This document shows positions 1-9,517 of a stretch of DNA of 64,000 nucleotides, piece by piece. The stretch's first letter is position 1, and the number at the start of each line of letters is the position of its first letter. This DNA is from JACKOB01 sp024234575 (GTDB lineage: Bacteria > Pseudomonadota > Gammaproteobacteria > Pseudomonadales > Oleiphilaceae): assembly GCA_051208035.1 (NCBI GenBank), contig JBPJFZ010000008.1, positions 186,001 through 250,000 on the forward strand, given 5' to 3'. The position numbers and the translations under genes were made by a program. A model generated the notes under the pieces. It had not been told where the DNA came from, ran no database searches, and worked only from the letters and a program-made list of their open reading frames with translations.

Positions 1-706
1 TTAGTGGTGTCTCACCACGGTCAGAGCGCTTCATCTCATAGCTGAGTTTTTCCCGCATGGCACGGCGATTGAGTAAGCCGGTGAGCTCGTCCGTTAAGGC
101 GAGCAGTTCGAGTTTCTTAAATGAGGTTTCCAGTTCATCAATATTTGCTTTGCGGGAAAGCTCATTAAAGAAATTAACCATCGAAATAATAAATAAAGTC
201 AGCAGAAAGCGTACTTTTGTATCTTCTGGGTAGTCTGCCACCCAGGTGATACTGATATCACCGTACATCAAATAGAGGCTTACAAACAGGTGACCCAGCA
301 GATACACAGTGGCGACGGTGATGCCTAATAAAGGGTAGGCGAGCATCGGCAGCATAAATGACCAAAAGAGCCCGGCATTGCCAACTCCTCCAATCAGCAG
401 CGCGAATGTGCAGACACAGCTGTAGATGACACAAATCCCATAAGCCATTGTGCGTTCGGCATCGCAGCGCAGACTTACGTGTATGAGTACCAATGTGATC
501 AGAGTGGTAATGAAGCTGGCGAATGACAGGTAATATAAGCCTTCAATGGCAAACTCAATGCCGGTAAACAGCAAGGCCAACGACGTAGCGATACCTGAAA
601 TGATAGCAATATAAAATCGCCGTGAGTCGAGATTAGCATGGCTCAACACAGGAAGCTTTTTAATGATGACCTGATAAAGCCGATCTTTGGGTAGCTTATT
701 TGGCAC
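1..706 (-). CDS. Membrane-anchored GGDEF diguanylate cyclase, 5' part only
   Basis: The first ~235 codons are present and the gene runs off the left edge. After a short basic N-terminus come about five or six hydrophobic segments (a MASE-like membrane sensor), then the entry motif of a GGDEF domain (LTDELTGLLNRR) close to the edge. The GGDEF signature itself lies outside, so activity cannot be judged. No ATG fits; the GTG at 704-706 has an AAGGA-type ribosome site about ten bases upstream and the frame stays open to the edge. It is divergent from the subtilase gene. Role by family: making c-di-GMP at the inner membrane in response to an unknown signal. Confidence 0.8.
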   Translation of the reverse strand, partial: MPNKLPKDRLYQVIIKKLPVLSHANLDSRRFYIAIISGIATSLALLFTGIEFAIEGLYYLSFASFITTLITLVLIHVSLRCDAERTMAYGICVIYSCVCTFALLIGGVGNAGLFWSFMLPMLAYPLLGITVATVYLLGHLFVSLYLMYGDISITWVADYPEDTKVRFLLTLFIISMVNFFNELSRKANIDELETSFKKLELLALTDELTGLLNRRAMREKLSYEMKRSDRGETPL

Positions 707-838
707 TGATCTCTGCTTCCTTAACGAATATTCACAGATTTTTGAACTAGAATTGTTAGTATAGACCCAGATGACTGGATAAACATTGATCTGTAATGCT
801 GAAGAGTTCAGATATACGTTGCCTGCAGGAAAGCCTTT

Positions 839-3706
839 ATGGGAAAGAAAATACTACTTTTGAACAGTTTGATACTGACCCTGCTGGTAGGCTGCGGTGG
901 CGGCTCGTCATCTGGTGGTAATGCTGATTCTGGCGGTGACTCGGGCGGTAATACCGGAGGCGACACTGGTGGCGGTACCGGCGGAGACACGGGGGGCGGC
1001 ACGACTAAAACCAGTGAGTGTACCGGCGTGAAGTCAACATTTCTGGCGGCATCCTCTGAGCGCGCAGAGATCTCCCGCACGCTATCGAGCAGTAATGCCG
1101 CGCCAATAGACGAAAGGACCGCTGCCGCGCTCTTTGACGTGCAGGGCGCTATAACCATTCCCGGTGGCGTGATGGTTGATTCAGACACCGCCGACCCAAA
1201 GTCTGAAAAATTCAAATCCAATAACACCATTGCTGATGCGCAGCCCATTATCAACCCGGTTTCTTTGGCGGGGTATGTAAGCACTCGTTCGGGAAATCAT
1301 ACGACATCAACCATTTTTACTCGTTTTTCTTACCCTACTGACCTGGATGACTTTTTTAAGGTCTCTCTCAAAGCCAATCAGATTGTGACCTTGTATTCTG
1401 TCGATAGCCTTGATAGCTCTTCGCAAGCCCTTTGCCTGCTTGATCAAAATGGTGTTGAGACCTTTACCTCAACAAGTGGCAATGCAGTGAAAACGCTGAC
1501 GGTTCCCAAAGATGGTAATTATATCGTTCAGGTTCGTGCTAAAGGTACGGCAGCGCTGTATCAGTTGATAATTGGTCAAGGGTCACTCACTGGTTCAGAT
1601 GCACTTTCTGTCGGGCCGGTGAACGCCGCAGGGGCGTTACTTGATGAAGACTTGCCGTTTGTGGCAAATCAGGTGCTGGTCAGCTTTAAAGCGCCTATCG
1701 GGGTACAATCGTTCGCCTCAGGTGTGACGTTGCAAAGAGAACTATTGGCAGCATCACCTACATTTACGGCCTCTGGTGCCCAGGTGCTGGGTGGTGAAAA
1801 CAAGTATGGTCTATTGCTTGATATTGCTAATCTGGCTGCCAGCCATCAACAAAAACGAGCGGCACAGTTCGCCCAAGGGGTGACCGTTGATGAGGAAAAA
1901 CTGGCGAAACAAGCCACCTTGGACAGTATAAAATGGCTGCGACAGCAAGATGATGTTGCATTTGCCGAGCCCAACTATATTCGCAAAGCGATGTTTACGC
2001 CTAATGACAAACTGTATGACGTGCAGTGGCATTATCCGTTAATCAATTTACCCCAGGCTTGGGATATTGTGCGTAGTAAAGCACTAACGGAAACACGAGT
2101 GGCCGTGATCGATACGGGGATTCGTTCACATACTGATCTCAATGCGATTGTCATCGCCGGACACGATTTTGTCGACAGAGACACCAACCCCAATGATCCG
2201 GGCAGCACGCTCAGCGGATCATCAAACTACCACGGCACCCACGTTGCCGGAACCGTTGCTGCCATTGGTAATAACGGCGCAGGTGTGACAGGGGTAGCGG
2301 GGGTGCCAGACGTTAACAATAACTATGCGGTTAAGATTATGCCGCTACGGGTGCTGGATGGTGATGGCAGTGGTACCGATGCCGATATTATCGAAGCCAT
2401 AAAATTTGCTGCAGGCCTCAGTAACAGCAGTGGCAGGGTGTTGTCTGCCAGTCAAAAAGCGCATGTGATTAACATGAGTCTAGGTGGGCCCGGCAATAGC
2501 GTTGCCTTGCAAAATGCGATTAATTTGGCCAGAGCCAATGATGTATTGGTGGTCGCTGCTGCGGGCAACGAAAATACCAGTACCAAGAGCTACCCTGGCG
2601 CGAATGAGGGCGTTATCGCTGTTGGTGCGGTAGGGCCGGAGCGCAAGCGGGCATCTTATTCGAACTTTGGCTCGACCGATGATATGTGGGTAGATATTAC
2701 CGCCCCAGGGGGAGAGCTTGCGAAAGATATTGATGGTGATGGCCAGCCAGACGGCGTCTTAAGCACGTGGGATGCAAGCAGCTATGTCTTGTTACAAGGC
2801 ACCTCTATGGCCACCCCACATGCCGCTGGTGTGTTTGCCATGATGCGGGCCTTAAATCCATCACTGACCGCTGCCAATATTGAAACCCTGATAGAAAGTG
2901 GCAGCATCACGACTGACCTAGGGGCAACAGGTCAGGATGCCATTTTCGGTCGGGGTCTGATAGATGCCGCCTTGGCTGCAGGGGCTGCCTCCGGCGAGGG
3001 AATCCCTGCGGTGCTGGTGTTAACACCGGAGCGCCTTAACTTTGGCGCCAGCGAACAGACGCTGTCTTTACGAGCGTCTAACGGTGGGACCGAACCGCTT
3101 GCTATAGTAGGCATCACTGCTAATCAGAGTTGGTTAACAATCTCCGGCGACAGCGTCGACCCTGCCGATGGTACTGGTGATTACCTTGTGCAGGTAAGTC
3201 GTGATGGGTTGGAGATAGGTGTTTACACCGGCAAGCTGACTATCGAGATGCAAGATAACAGCACAAGAGATGTCACCGTGATTATGCAAGTGCCAGACCC
3301 GGATGCGGGGGTGGATGCCAGCCGACACTATGTGTTGCTTATTCCTGTCGATCCCGTCACTGGCGAACCGCAGTTTGATGATAATCTGGTTAAACAACGC
3401 ACCGCCGAAGCGAAAGATAATGGTACTTACGAGTTCAAGTTTTCCAGCATCAATGATGATGTTTATTACATCATTGCCGGCACTGACATGGATAACGATG
3501 GCTTTATCTGTGACGAAGGAGAGTTTTGTGGCGAGTATCCGGTATTAAATCAGCCCCAGGAAATTATTGTTCCTGGCGAAAACAATGAAAACCTTCTTTT
3601 CTCAACAAATTATTTACTGGGTTTTGGCCAGACATCCAGTGACATTGGCAGCAAACAGGGGCGTAAAGGGTTTCCAAGAAAAGCTGATGTCACAGCTGTT
3701 GAGTAG
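839..3706 (+). CDS. S8 (subtilisin-like) serine peptidase, surface lipoprotein
   Basis: A 955-aa secreted peptidase. The N-terminus is a lipoprotein signal with lipobox LVGC (Cys19), followed by a Gly/Ser/Thr/Asp low-complexity linker to about residue 55. Residues ~120-250 resemble a pre-peptidase beta domain. The subtilase core carries the full triad: Asp425 (VIDTG), His465 (HGTHVAG) and Ser656 (GTSMATPHAAG), so it should be active. From ~720 a BACON-like beta-sandwich follows (SWLTISGDS), then an acidic C-terminal part with a possible calcium loop (DMDNDGF). The ATG at 839 has a CAGGAAAG ribosome site. Likely role: breakdown of external proteins by a cell anchored in the outer membrane. Confidence 0.9.
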   Translation: MGKKILLLNSLILTLLVGCGGGSSSGGNADSGGDSGGNTGGDTGGGTGGDTGGGTTKTSECTGVKSTFLAASSERAEISRTLSSSNAAPIDERTAAALFDVQGAITIPGGVMVDSDTADPKSEKFKSNNTIADAQPIINPVSLAGYVSTRSGNHTTSTIFTRFSYPTDLDDFFKVSLKANQIVTLYSVDSLDSSSQALCLLDQNGVETFTSTSGNAVKTLTVPKDGNYIVQVRAKGTAALYQLIIGQGSLTGSDALSVGPVNAAGALLDEDLPFVANQVLVSFKAPIGVQSFASGVTLQRELLAASPTFTASGAQVLGGENKYGLLLDIANLAASHQQKRAAQFAQGVTVDEEKLAKQATLDSIKWLRQQDDVAFAEPNYIRKAMFTPNDKLYDVQWHYPLINLPQAWDIVRSKALTETRVAVIDTGIRSHTDLNAIVIAGHDFVDRDTNPNDPGSTLSGSSNYHGTHVAGTVAAIGNNGAGVTGVAGVPDVNNNYAVKIMPLRVLDGDGSGTDADIIEAIKFAAGLSNSSGRVLSASQKAHVINMSLGGPGNSVALQNAINLARANDVLVVAAAGNENTSTKSYPGANEGVIAVGAVGPERKRASYSNFGSTDDMWVDITAPGGELAKDIDGDGQPDGVLSTWDASSYVLLQGTSMATPHAAGVFAMMRALNPSLTAANIETLIESGSITTDLGATGQDAIFGRGLIDAALAAGAASGEGIPAVLVLTPERLNFGASEQTLSLRASNGGTEPLAIVGITANQSWLTISGDSVDPADGTGDYLVQVSRDGLEIGVYTGKLTIEMQDNSTRDVTVIMQVPDPDAGVDASRHYVLLIPVDPVTGEPQFDDNLVKQRTAEAKDNGTYEFKFSSINDDVYYIIAGTDMDNDGFICDEGEFCGEYPVLNQPQEIIVPGENNENLLFSTNYLLGFGQTSSDIGSKQGRKGFPRKADVTAVE

Positions 3707-3799
3707 GGGTAAATATCTGTTTATGCGGCTCGAAGTTCGGGCCGCTGTTTTTGATATGGACTGAAAAGCGTTTGCTGATAAACGGTAAGGAATAACGGT

Positions 3800-4336
3800 A
3801 TGTACTCACGAACCTGGCAGATGCTTGGCGTGGTCTGTGTTCTAGTAGTGCTTGGCTGTAGTGGAAGCCAACCCAGTGCAAATGAAAAAAAAGCCATCAG
3901 CTTGTTACCGCAATCATTGTCGCCGACTGCAATCGATCCACAGGTAATTGCCGAATATTCTCAATGCCGTTACCAAGGCGATACCCCGCGAGTGGATGTG
4001 GTTCGGGAAATCGATTTAGCAACAGTGTTAACACCCGCTTTTGGGCAGCCATTACCAGAGGCTCCAAAATTAGACGCTGGTCGCATTGGTATCTGGTTTT
4101 TCCTGGGGCAGCGACCAACTCCGGGTTATAGGGTGTCCCTTAATCCAGAGGTGGCTGCACTCGAAAAGGGCCATCTCACGCTCGCTATTAATGAAATAAA
4201 ACCTGACCCCAGGCTACGTATTGCACAAATTTCCACTTCGCCTTGTGTGCTCATTGCAATCAACGATATTAGTTTTATTAAACTCACGGTGGTGGGGGAT
4301 GTTCCGGGGTTGCCGCAAGGTTTGGCTTTAGAATGA
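3800..4336 (+). CDS. Small lipoprotein of unknown function
   Basis: A 178-aa protein with a lipoprotein signal; the hydrophobic stretch ends in the lipobox VLGC (Cys20). The mature part has no motif I recognise. Two isolated cysteines (in SQCRY and SPCVL) may form a disulfide. AAGGAA lies upstream of the ATG at good spacing. It follows the subtilase gene on the same strand with a gap of about 90 bases, so co-transcription is possible. Confidence 0.7.
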   Translation: MYSRTWQMLGVVCVLVVLGCSGSQPSANEKKAISLLPQSLSPTAIDPQVIAEYSQCRYQGDTPRVDVVREIDLATVLTPAFGQPLPEAPKLDAGRIGIWFFLGQRPTPGYRVSLNPEVAALEKGHLTLAINEIKPDPRLRIAQISTSPCVLIAINDISFIKLTVVGDVPGLPQGLALE

Positions 4337-4480
4337 TTTTTGCCCGCGCCGTCGCCGCTTTGATCCGGCAAAGTCGGCCTATGGCTGTTGTGTTTTCATC
4401 ACTTTACGATAAGCTACGGCTATCAAAACCCGTAAGATTCTCTACGTGATTACCCAGAAGCAGGATGACTTTCCAACTCT

Positions 4481-6397
4481 ATGACTACTAATAATTACAA
4501 TGCTGACTCTATTGAAGTGCTCAGTGGCCTTGATCCGGTCAAAAAACGTCCGGGAATGTACACCGAAACCACCCGCCCCAACCATCTTGCCCAGGAAGTT
4601 ATCGACAACAGCGTCGACGAAGCCTTGGCTGGCCACGCCAGTCGTATCGATGTGGTGTTGAATGACGATGGCTCTCTTTCTGTAACCGATGATGGCCGCG
4701 GCATGCCGGTGGATATGCATAAAGAAGAAGGCATTCCCGGCGTTGAACTTATCCTTACCCGTTTACACGCGGGGGGGAAGTTTTCGAACGACAACTACAA
4801 ATTTTCTGGTGGTTTGCACGGGGTAGGTGTTTCTGTTGTTAACGCGTTATCCAGTAAGCTGGAAGTGCTTATTCGCCGTGACGGCAATCTGCATCGCATT
4901 ACCTTCGCGCACGGCGATAAAACCTCCGATCTGGAAATTATCGACACTGTGGGTAAGCGCAATACCGGCACCACCGTGACTTTTTGGCCAGAAGCCAGTT
5001 ATTTCGACTCACCTAAATTTTCGATCACCCGCCTGCGGCATGTATTGCGTGCGAAAGCGGTGCTTTGCCCAAAACTACGAGTCACCTTTCATAACAAAAC
5101 TACTAACGAGAAGGATGAGTGGTACTACGAAGACGGGCTGAATGATTATTTGCGCTCGGCAACCAACGAGTTTGAAACCTGCCCGGCGGACCCGTTTACC
5201 GGCGCGATGGAAGGTAATACCGAAGCGGTAGACTGGGCGTTGCATTGGCTGACGGATGGCGGTGATTTAATTCAGGAAAGCTACGTCAACCTGATTCCGA
5301 CTGCGCAGGGGGGCACCCACGTAAACGGCCTGCGTACCGGCCTGCTGGAAGCCATGCGCGAATTTTGTGAATTTCGCAACCTGATTCCTCGTGGCGTAAA
5401 GCTCACCCCTGAAGACATCTGGGATAAATGCTGCTTTGTTCTCTCTACGAAAATGCAAGACCCGCAGTTTTCCGGGCAGACCAAAGAGCGTCTGTCCTCC
5501 AGAGAGGCTGCAGCTTTTGTATCCGGTATTCTGAAAGACTCGTTCAGTTTATGGCTTAATCAACACACCGCAGAAGCCGAACAACTGGCCGAGATTTGCA
5601 TCAACAACGCACAAAAGCGATTACGAGCCAGCAAAAAAGTCGCCCGCAAGAAGATCACCCAGGGGCCAGCATTACCCGGTAAACTGGCCGATTGTTCGGG
5701 TGCAGACACCATGCGTTCAGAGCTGTTTCTGGTAGAAGGTGACTCGGCAGGAGGCTCAGCCAAGCAAGCCCGGGATCGCGAATATCAAGCGATCATGCCG
5801 CTGCGGGGTAAAATTTTAAATACCTGGGAAGTCGACTCGAGCGAAGTATTGGCCTCACAGGAAGTACACGACATTGCTGTCGCCATCGGTGTCGATCCTG
5901 GTGCCGAGGATTTGTCCGGCCTGCGCTATGGCAAAATATGCATCCTCGCCGACGCCGACTCGGATGGGCTGCACATTGCTACACTGCTTTGTGCGCTGTT
6001 CGTGAAACATTTTAGACCGCTCGTTGCCAATGGCCATGTGTTTGTCGCCATGCCACCACTGTTCCGAATTGATATTGGCAAAGAGACTTACTATGCCCTA
6101 GACGAAAGTGAAAAGCAGGGCACCCTCGACCGCATCGCCGCCGAGAAAAAGAAAGGAAAAATCCAGGTTACCCGCTTTAAAGGTCTGGGTGAAATGAACC
6201 CCCTGCAATTGCGTGAAACCACCATGGCCCGCGATACTCGTCGTTTGGTGCAGCTAAATATAACCGCAGATGACAACACTGACGAAATTATGGATATGCT
6301 ACTCGGCAAAAAAAGAGCCGCCGACAGAAAAACCTGGATTGAGGACAAGGGGAATTTGTCGGATGTTACTCTAGAATCTGGTTTGGTTGGGGTTTAG
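4481..6397 (+). CDS. parE: DNA topoisomerase IV subunit B
   Basis: A 638-aa type IIA topoisomerase ATPase subunit, normal length for ParE and far shorter than GyrB with its enterobacterial insert. The GHKL ATPase part shows the N-box (EVIDNSVDEA), the G1 box (DDGRGMPV) and the ATP lid (GGLHGVGVSVVNAL). The TOPRIM domain has EGDSAGGSA (Glu419) and the metal-binding DADSD (Asp491-Asp495), followed by the conserved GLGEMN. With ParC it decatenates daughter chromosomes. The window has no parC. The gene ends about 35 bases before the convergent end of the helicase gene, which may mark the edge of inserted DNA. Confidence 0.96.
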   Translation: MTTNNYNADSIEVLSGLDPVKKRPGMYTETTRPNHLAQEVIDNSVDEALAGHASRIDVVLNDDGSLSVTDDGRGMPVDMHKEEGIPGVELILTRLHAGGKFSNDNYKFSGGLHGVGVSVVNALSSKLEVLIRRDGNLHRITFAHGDKTSDLEIIDTVGKRNTGTTVTFWPEASYFDSPKFSITRLRHVLRAKAVLCPKLRVTFHNKTTNEKDEWYYEDGLNDYLRSATNEFETCPADPFTGAMEGNTEAVDWALHWLTDGGDLIQESYVNLIPTAQGGTHVNGLRTGLLEAMREFCEFRNLIPRGVKLTPEDIWDKCCFVLSTKMQDPQFSGQTKERLSSREAAAFVSGILKDSFSLWLNQHTAEAEQLAEICINNAQKRLRASKKVARKKITQGPALPGKLADCSGADTMRSELFLVEGDSAGGSAKQARDREYQAIMPLRGKILNTWEVDSSEVLASQEVHDIAVAIGVDPGAEDLSGLRYGKICILADADSDGLHIATLLCALFVKHFRPLVANGHVFVAMPPLFRIDIGKETYYALDESEKQGTLDRIAAEKKKGKIQVTRFKGLGEMNPLQLRETTMARDTRRLVQLNITADDNTDEIMDMLLGKKRAADRKTWIEDKGNLSDVTLESGLVGV

Positions 6398-6433
6398 TTG
6401 GCTGTGTAAACAAAACCGGGGAGTTGACACCTG

Positions 6434-9400
6434 TTATTCACTAAGTCGCTTCCCTAAGTTTCGAATCAGTTTCGCGCGTGTTTTCATTGTGTCATCTGCA
6501 ATCATGTCTCCATATTCGGGGTTGAACGCTTTTAGTGAGTATCTGCCGTTTTCTTGTTTGTGAATTTGTCTTAAAAGATATTCATTCACACCATACTCTT
6601 CCCTTTCGATCACAACAGTTTGGCCTCTTAGTGAGCCAGCACTGTCGGGCGTAATGAACTCCAGCAGAAGCAAGTCACCGTCTACTATTGGATTTTTTCC
6701 TCCGTCCATCGAATTTCCGTATGCGTTAGCCAGAAAGTGCGTGTCTCGTGAGATGTTCCCATAACCAATACCCAGTTGGATTGTTTCAGCCTCTTCATGC
6801 GAGCCTGTTTTAAACTGCCCACAGGCTATTCTGATGTCAGGATAATAGTTCAAATCGACGAATGGCCCTTCTCCAATGCCAGCTTTTATAGGTTCGTCCC
6901 GATTGGTTGCCCAAGCAGAATCTAACAAACCTGCGTGAATTAGTAAGTTTTCTTTAACTTCGATATTGAGATGTTTTTCATAGTACTCCGCCAAATCCTT
7001 GATCAATGCGCCGATGGCTGCATTGATTAGTTTAGCATCCAGTTTTTCCCACAGAACGGTATCAAAGGACAGTTTGCTGAGTTCTTTGCAGTGATGCATG
7101 AAACGCTTTCTTTCAAACTTTTCGAATGGGTTCTCCAACAGGCTTTTAGACATGTATTTGGCGTTGTTTAGATTATGTATTTTATTCAAGGGGCTTGATG
7201 CCTTTTCGCATTGACCGTGCTTTTTATGCAGGCTCCTGTAAAAGTTGGCATAAAGCTCGACTAGATCAGAGAGTTCAGATTCACCCTGTTTGTCACATAA
7301 ACGAAAGAATGCCAGCAAGAAAACGATTTTAAATGAAAAGGTGTAGTCTCTTTTCTCTAAAAACTCGACAAAGTCGTCTTTTCTAGTGCTTTCAGTCCTT
7401 TCTTTTAAGCCCTTATTCTCGCGTATATTATCGATGTATTCGGGCTTGAAGTAGTGGAGTTTTTTGCGGCCAAAAGGGAGTGTTTTGTGAGGTTTAATAT
7501 CCCCTTTTTTTATCCAGCTGTGAACTGTGCCAGTTGATATGAACAGTTCTCTGGCGAGTTGTTCCTCGTTTAACAGATTACCGTACTCATTTTCATAGTT
7601 GAACAATTCAAGAGGTACAAGCTTTCGCTCACCTTCCCAGAGCTGGTCAAGGATCAAGAGCTCTTTGGTCATCTTAGTATTGTCATTAAAGACGTTTTGA
7701 AAAGGCTGATAGTATTTTAGGTTAAACAGGCTATGCAGGCTCCAGGGTTGTAGTGCGGCGCCATAGCTGTCTACGACATCAATTACATATAGTGCCTCTT
7801 TATTGGGTGAACTCCGTGTGCCTCGCCCCAATTGCTGCATATATAGAACCTTGGATAAAGTTGGACGGGCCATCACCAATATAGAAGTTTGCGGGGCATC
7901 CCAGCCTTCGTTGAGTAGATCACATGAGCAAAGAAACCTTACGTTTCCTTGTCTATAGTCTTCTATGGCTTCTCTGTTTTTTCCAGATACGGCGGCTGCT
8001 GAAATACTTTGTTGGTTGAGTAGCACTGCCATTCTCTCTGCATGTTTAATATCGACGCAAAACACGACGCCTTGCTTTTGATTGAAAGTGGCATTACTTC
8101 CTGAGTCAAAGTACTTTTTAAGCAGATCAACAACGAGTGTATCACGAGAGGGGAGTAGTACTTTTTTTTGCAGGTCTGCTTTTACAAACTCTTTGCCGTT
8201 AAACCTTACCTCTGAGAAGTTGATGTTGGTTTCAAGCCTGACAGCTCGAATGGGGGGTAATAAACCCCGTTCAATGGCCTGCGGAAGTGTCAAATTAACT
8301 TCATAGCGTCCAAATATTTCCGATAAACTCTGCTGGTCAAGTCGGCCATCTGTAGCGGTTACACCAATAAGCGTATTTGGCTGAAAATGTTCCAGAATCC
8401 TTCTTAAGCCCTGGGCCGGTGCATGATGAGCTTCATCGACTACGATATAATCGAACGCTTTCGTATCATATTTAATGTAGTGCCTGATCATAAAAGCCGT
8501 GGTTTGAACGCAGACATTTAGCTGCTGGCTGTCTACTAGTTCGCCTACCTTTAGGTTTGGGTTTCTATTGCGAAAGCGCTCTATTGTTTGAGACTTAAGT
8601 TCTGTAGATGGCACGATAACAAGTGTTCGATGAGCTCTATTTTCGGCATACTGCCGTTTATGGTCTTCTATAAAGACTTCTGTTTTTCCTGTGCCAGTGG
8701 GTAGCACAAGCAGAAATGTTGATTCTCCATCAGCTCGCTGTTTAGCAATTCTGTCTAGTGCTTCTTCCTGGTGTTCTTGTAATTGAAATGTTGAAACTTT
8801 ACGAACCGCTTTAAAATGTGGAATATTCTGGAATGTGTCTGATGCTCCGAAATAGCTTCTCATCTGGTCGGCAAACTTTTTTTCGTCATTCATTCCAGCT
8901 AATGACCAGCGAAAAACAGGGTAACCGGATTTGACTAAAGAGTTTTGTTTAAATAATTGTGACTGGTATTTGTTTAGTTTGATGAACAGGGGGTGATGAA
9001 AACTTTCTCCATTTAATTCGATAGCGATTTTTTTCTTGCAAGTGCTTAGCAGATAATCGATAAATCGTCTTTTCCCACTCAAGTCAAAATACTCATATTC
9101 GCGTTCTAGGGCGGATAGATAAGATGGGCCGTAAACACTTTCGAAAACCGATTCAAATACATACTCAGGTCTGGTCGGATCAATGTCTTGCTCATGTCTA
9201 TCCCGTCCAAACATTTTCAATTCATCGGGAGACTCTTGATTGCTAAGAAAAAAATTTATTTGTTGTTCTATTTCGCTTAGTTCGTTGCTGGCAAACCTGT
9301 AAACTTTCTCGTACTTATGCATAAGGCGGTTTTGCCAGGAGGTGTATTCAAGGTAAGTAAATGGAGGAGTGGCATCATCGAACATCTTATTATCAATGAT

Positions 9401-9514
9401 GATGGCAGTTTCTGCCTTTTCGCGATCAAGATATAAACGGGAGGTTGACGTGGTTTCTACTAAACCAAAATGCAAGCGGCTAAGACTGTTATCTAGCTTT
9501 TCAGGAGAAGTCAT
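6434..9514 (-). CDS. PD-(D/E)XK nuclease - SF2 helicase - HTH - S24/LexA-like fusion, likely defence
   Basis: A 1026-aa four-part protein. Residues ~140-205 look like a Vsr/DUF559-type nuclease fold (Asp153 in FIDYL, Glu166 in IAIELNG, then SFHH). Residues ~243-575 form an SF2 helicase: Q-like FQLQEHQ, Walker A GTGKT (Lys277), DEAH at 360-363, TATDGR, and motif VI QLGRGTR. Residues ~650-685 resemble a MerR-type HTH (EEQLARELFISTGTV). Residues ~905-1000 resemble a LexA/S24 fold (GNSMDGG with Ser935, then VDGDLLLLEF and GQTVVIER). It starts three bases after the methyltransferase stop, so they form one operon. The stretch is visibly richer in A+T than parE, hinting at transfer. Defence against foreign DNA is inferred from the architecture. 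Confidence 0.85.
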   Translation of the reverse strand: MTSPEKLDNSLSRLHFGLVETTSTSRLYLDREKAETAIIIDNKMFDDATPPFTYLEYTSWQNRLMHKYEKVYRFASNELSEIEQQINFFLSNQESPDELKMFGRDRHEQDIDPTRPEYVFESVFESVYGPSYLSALEREYEYFDLSGKRRFIDYLLSTCKKKIAIELNGESFHHPLFIKLNKYQSQLFKQNSLVKSGYPVFRWSLAGMNDEKKFADQMRSYFGASDTFQNIPHFKAVRKVSTFQLQEHQEEALDRIAKQRADGESTFLLVLPTGTGKTEVFIEDHKRQYAENRAHRTLVIVPSTELKSQTIERFRNRNPNLKVGELVDSQQLNVCVQTTAFMIRHYIKYDTKAFDYIVVDEAHHAPAQGLRRILEHFQPNTLIGVTATDGRLDQQSLSEIFGRYEVNLTLPQAIERGLLPPIRAVRLETNINFSEVRFNGKEFVKADLQKKVLLPSRDTLVVDLLKKYFDSGSNATFNQKQGVVFCVDIKHAERMAVLLNQQSISAAAVSGKNREAIEDYRQGNVRFLCSCDLLNEGWDAPQTSILVMARPTLSKVLYMQQLGRGTRSSPNKEALYVIDVVDSYGAALQPWSLHSLFNLKYYQPFQNVFNDNTKMTKELLILDQLWEGERKLVPLELFNYENEYGNLLNEEQLARELFISTGTVHSWIKKGDIKPHKTLPFGRKKLHYFKPEYIDNIRENKGLKERTESTRKDDFVEFLEKRDYTFSFKIVFLLAFFRLCDKQGESELSDLVELYANFYRSLHKKHGQCEKASSPLNKIHNLNNAKYMSKSLLENPFEKFERKRFMHHCKELSKLSFDTVLWEKLDAKLINAAIGALIKDLAEYYEKHLNIEVKENLLIHAGLLDSAWATNRDEPIKAGIGEGPFVDLNYYPDIRIACGQFKTGSHEEAETIQLGIGYGNISRDTHFLANAYGNSMDGGKNPIVDGDLLLLEFITPDSAGSLRGQTVVIEREEYGVNEYLLRQIHKQENGRYSLKAFNPEYGDMIADDTMKTRAKLIRNLGKRLSE

Positions 9515-9517
9515 TGA

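Noticed and set aside
808..1284. Pro-rich 158-aa frame opposite the subtilase linker
   Set aside because: The Pro/Ser pattern is the mirror of the GGT/GGC-rich linker code on the other strand; no ribosome site and no likeness.
6434..9514. Type I restriction HsdR subunit or a DISARM/BREX helicase
   Set aside because: No HsdM or HsdS genes, no DISARM or BREX partners, and the HTH plus S24-like C-terminus does not fit HsdR.
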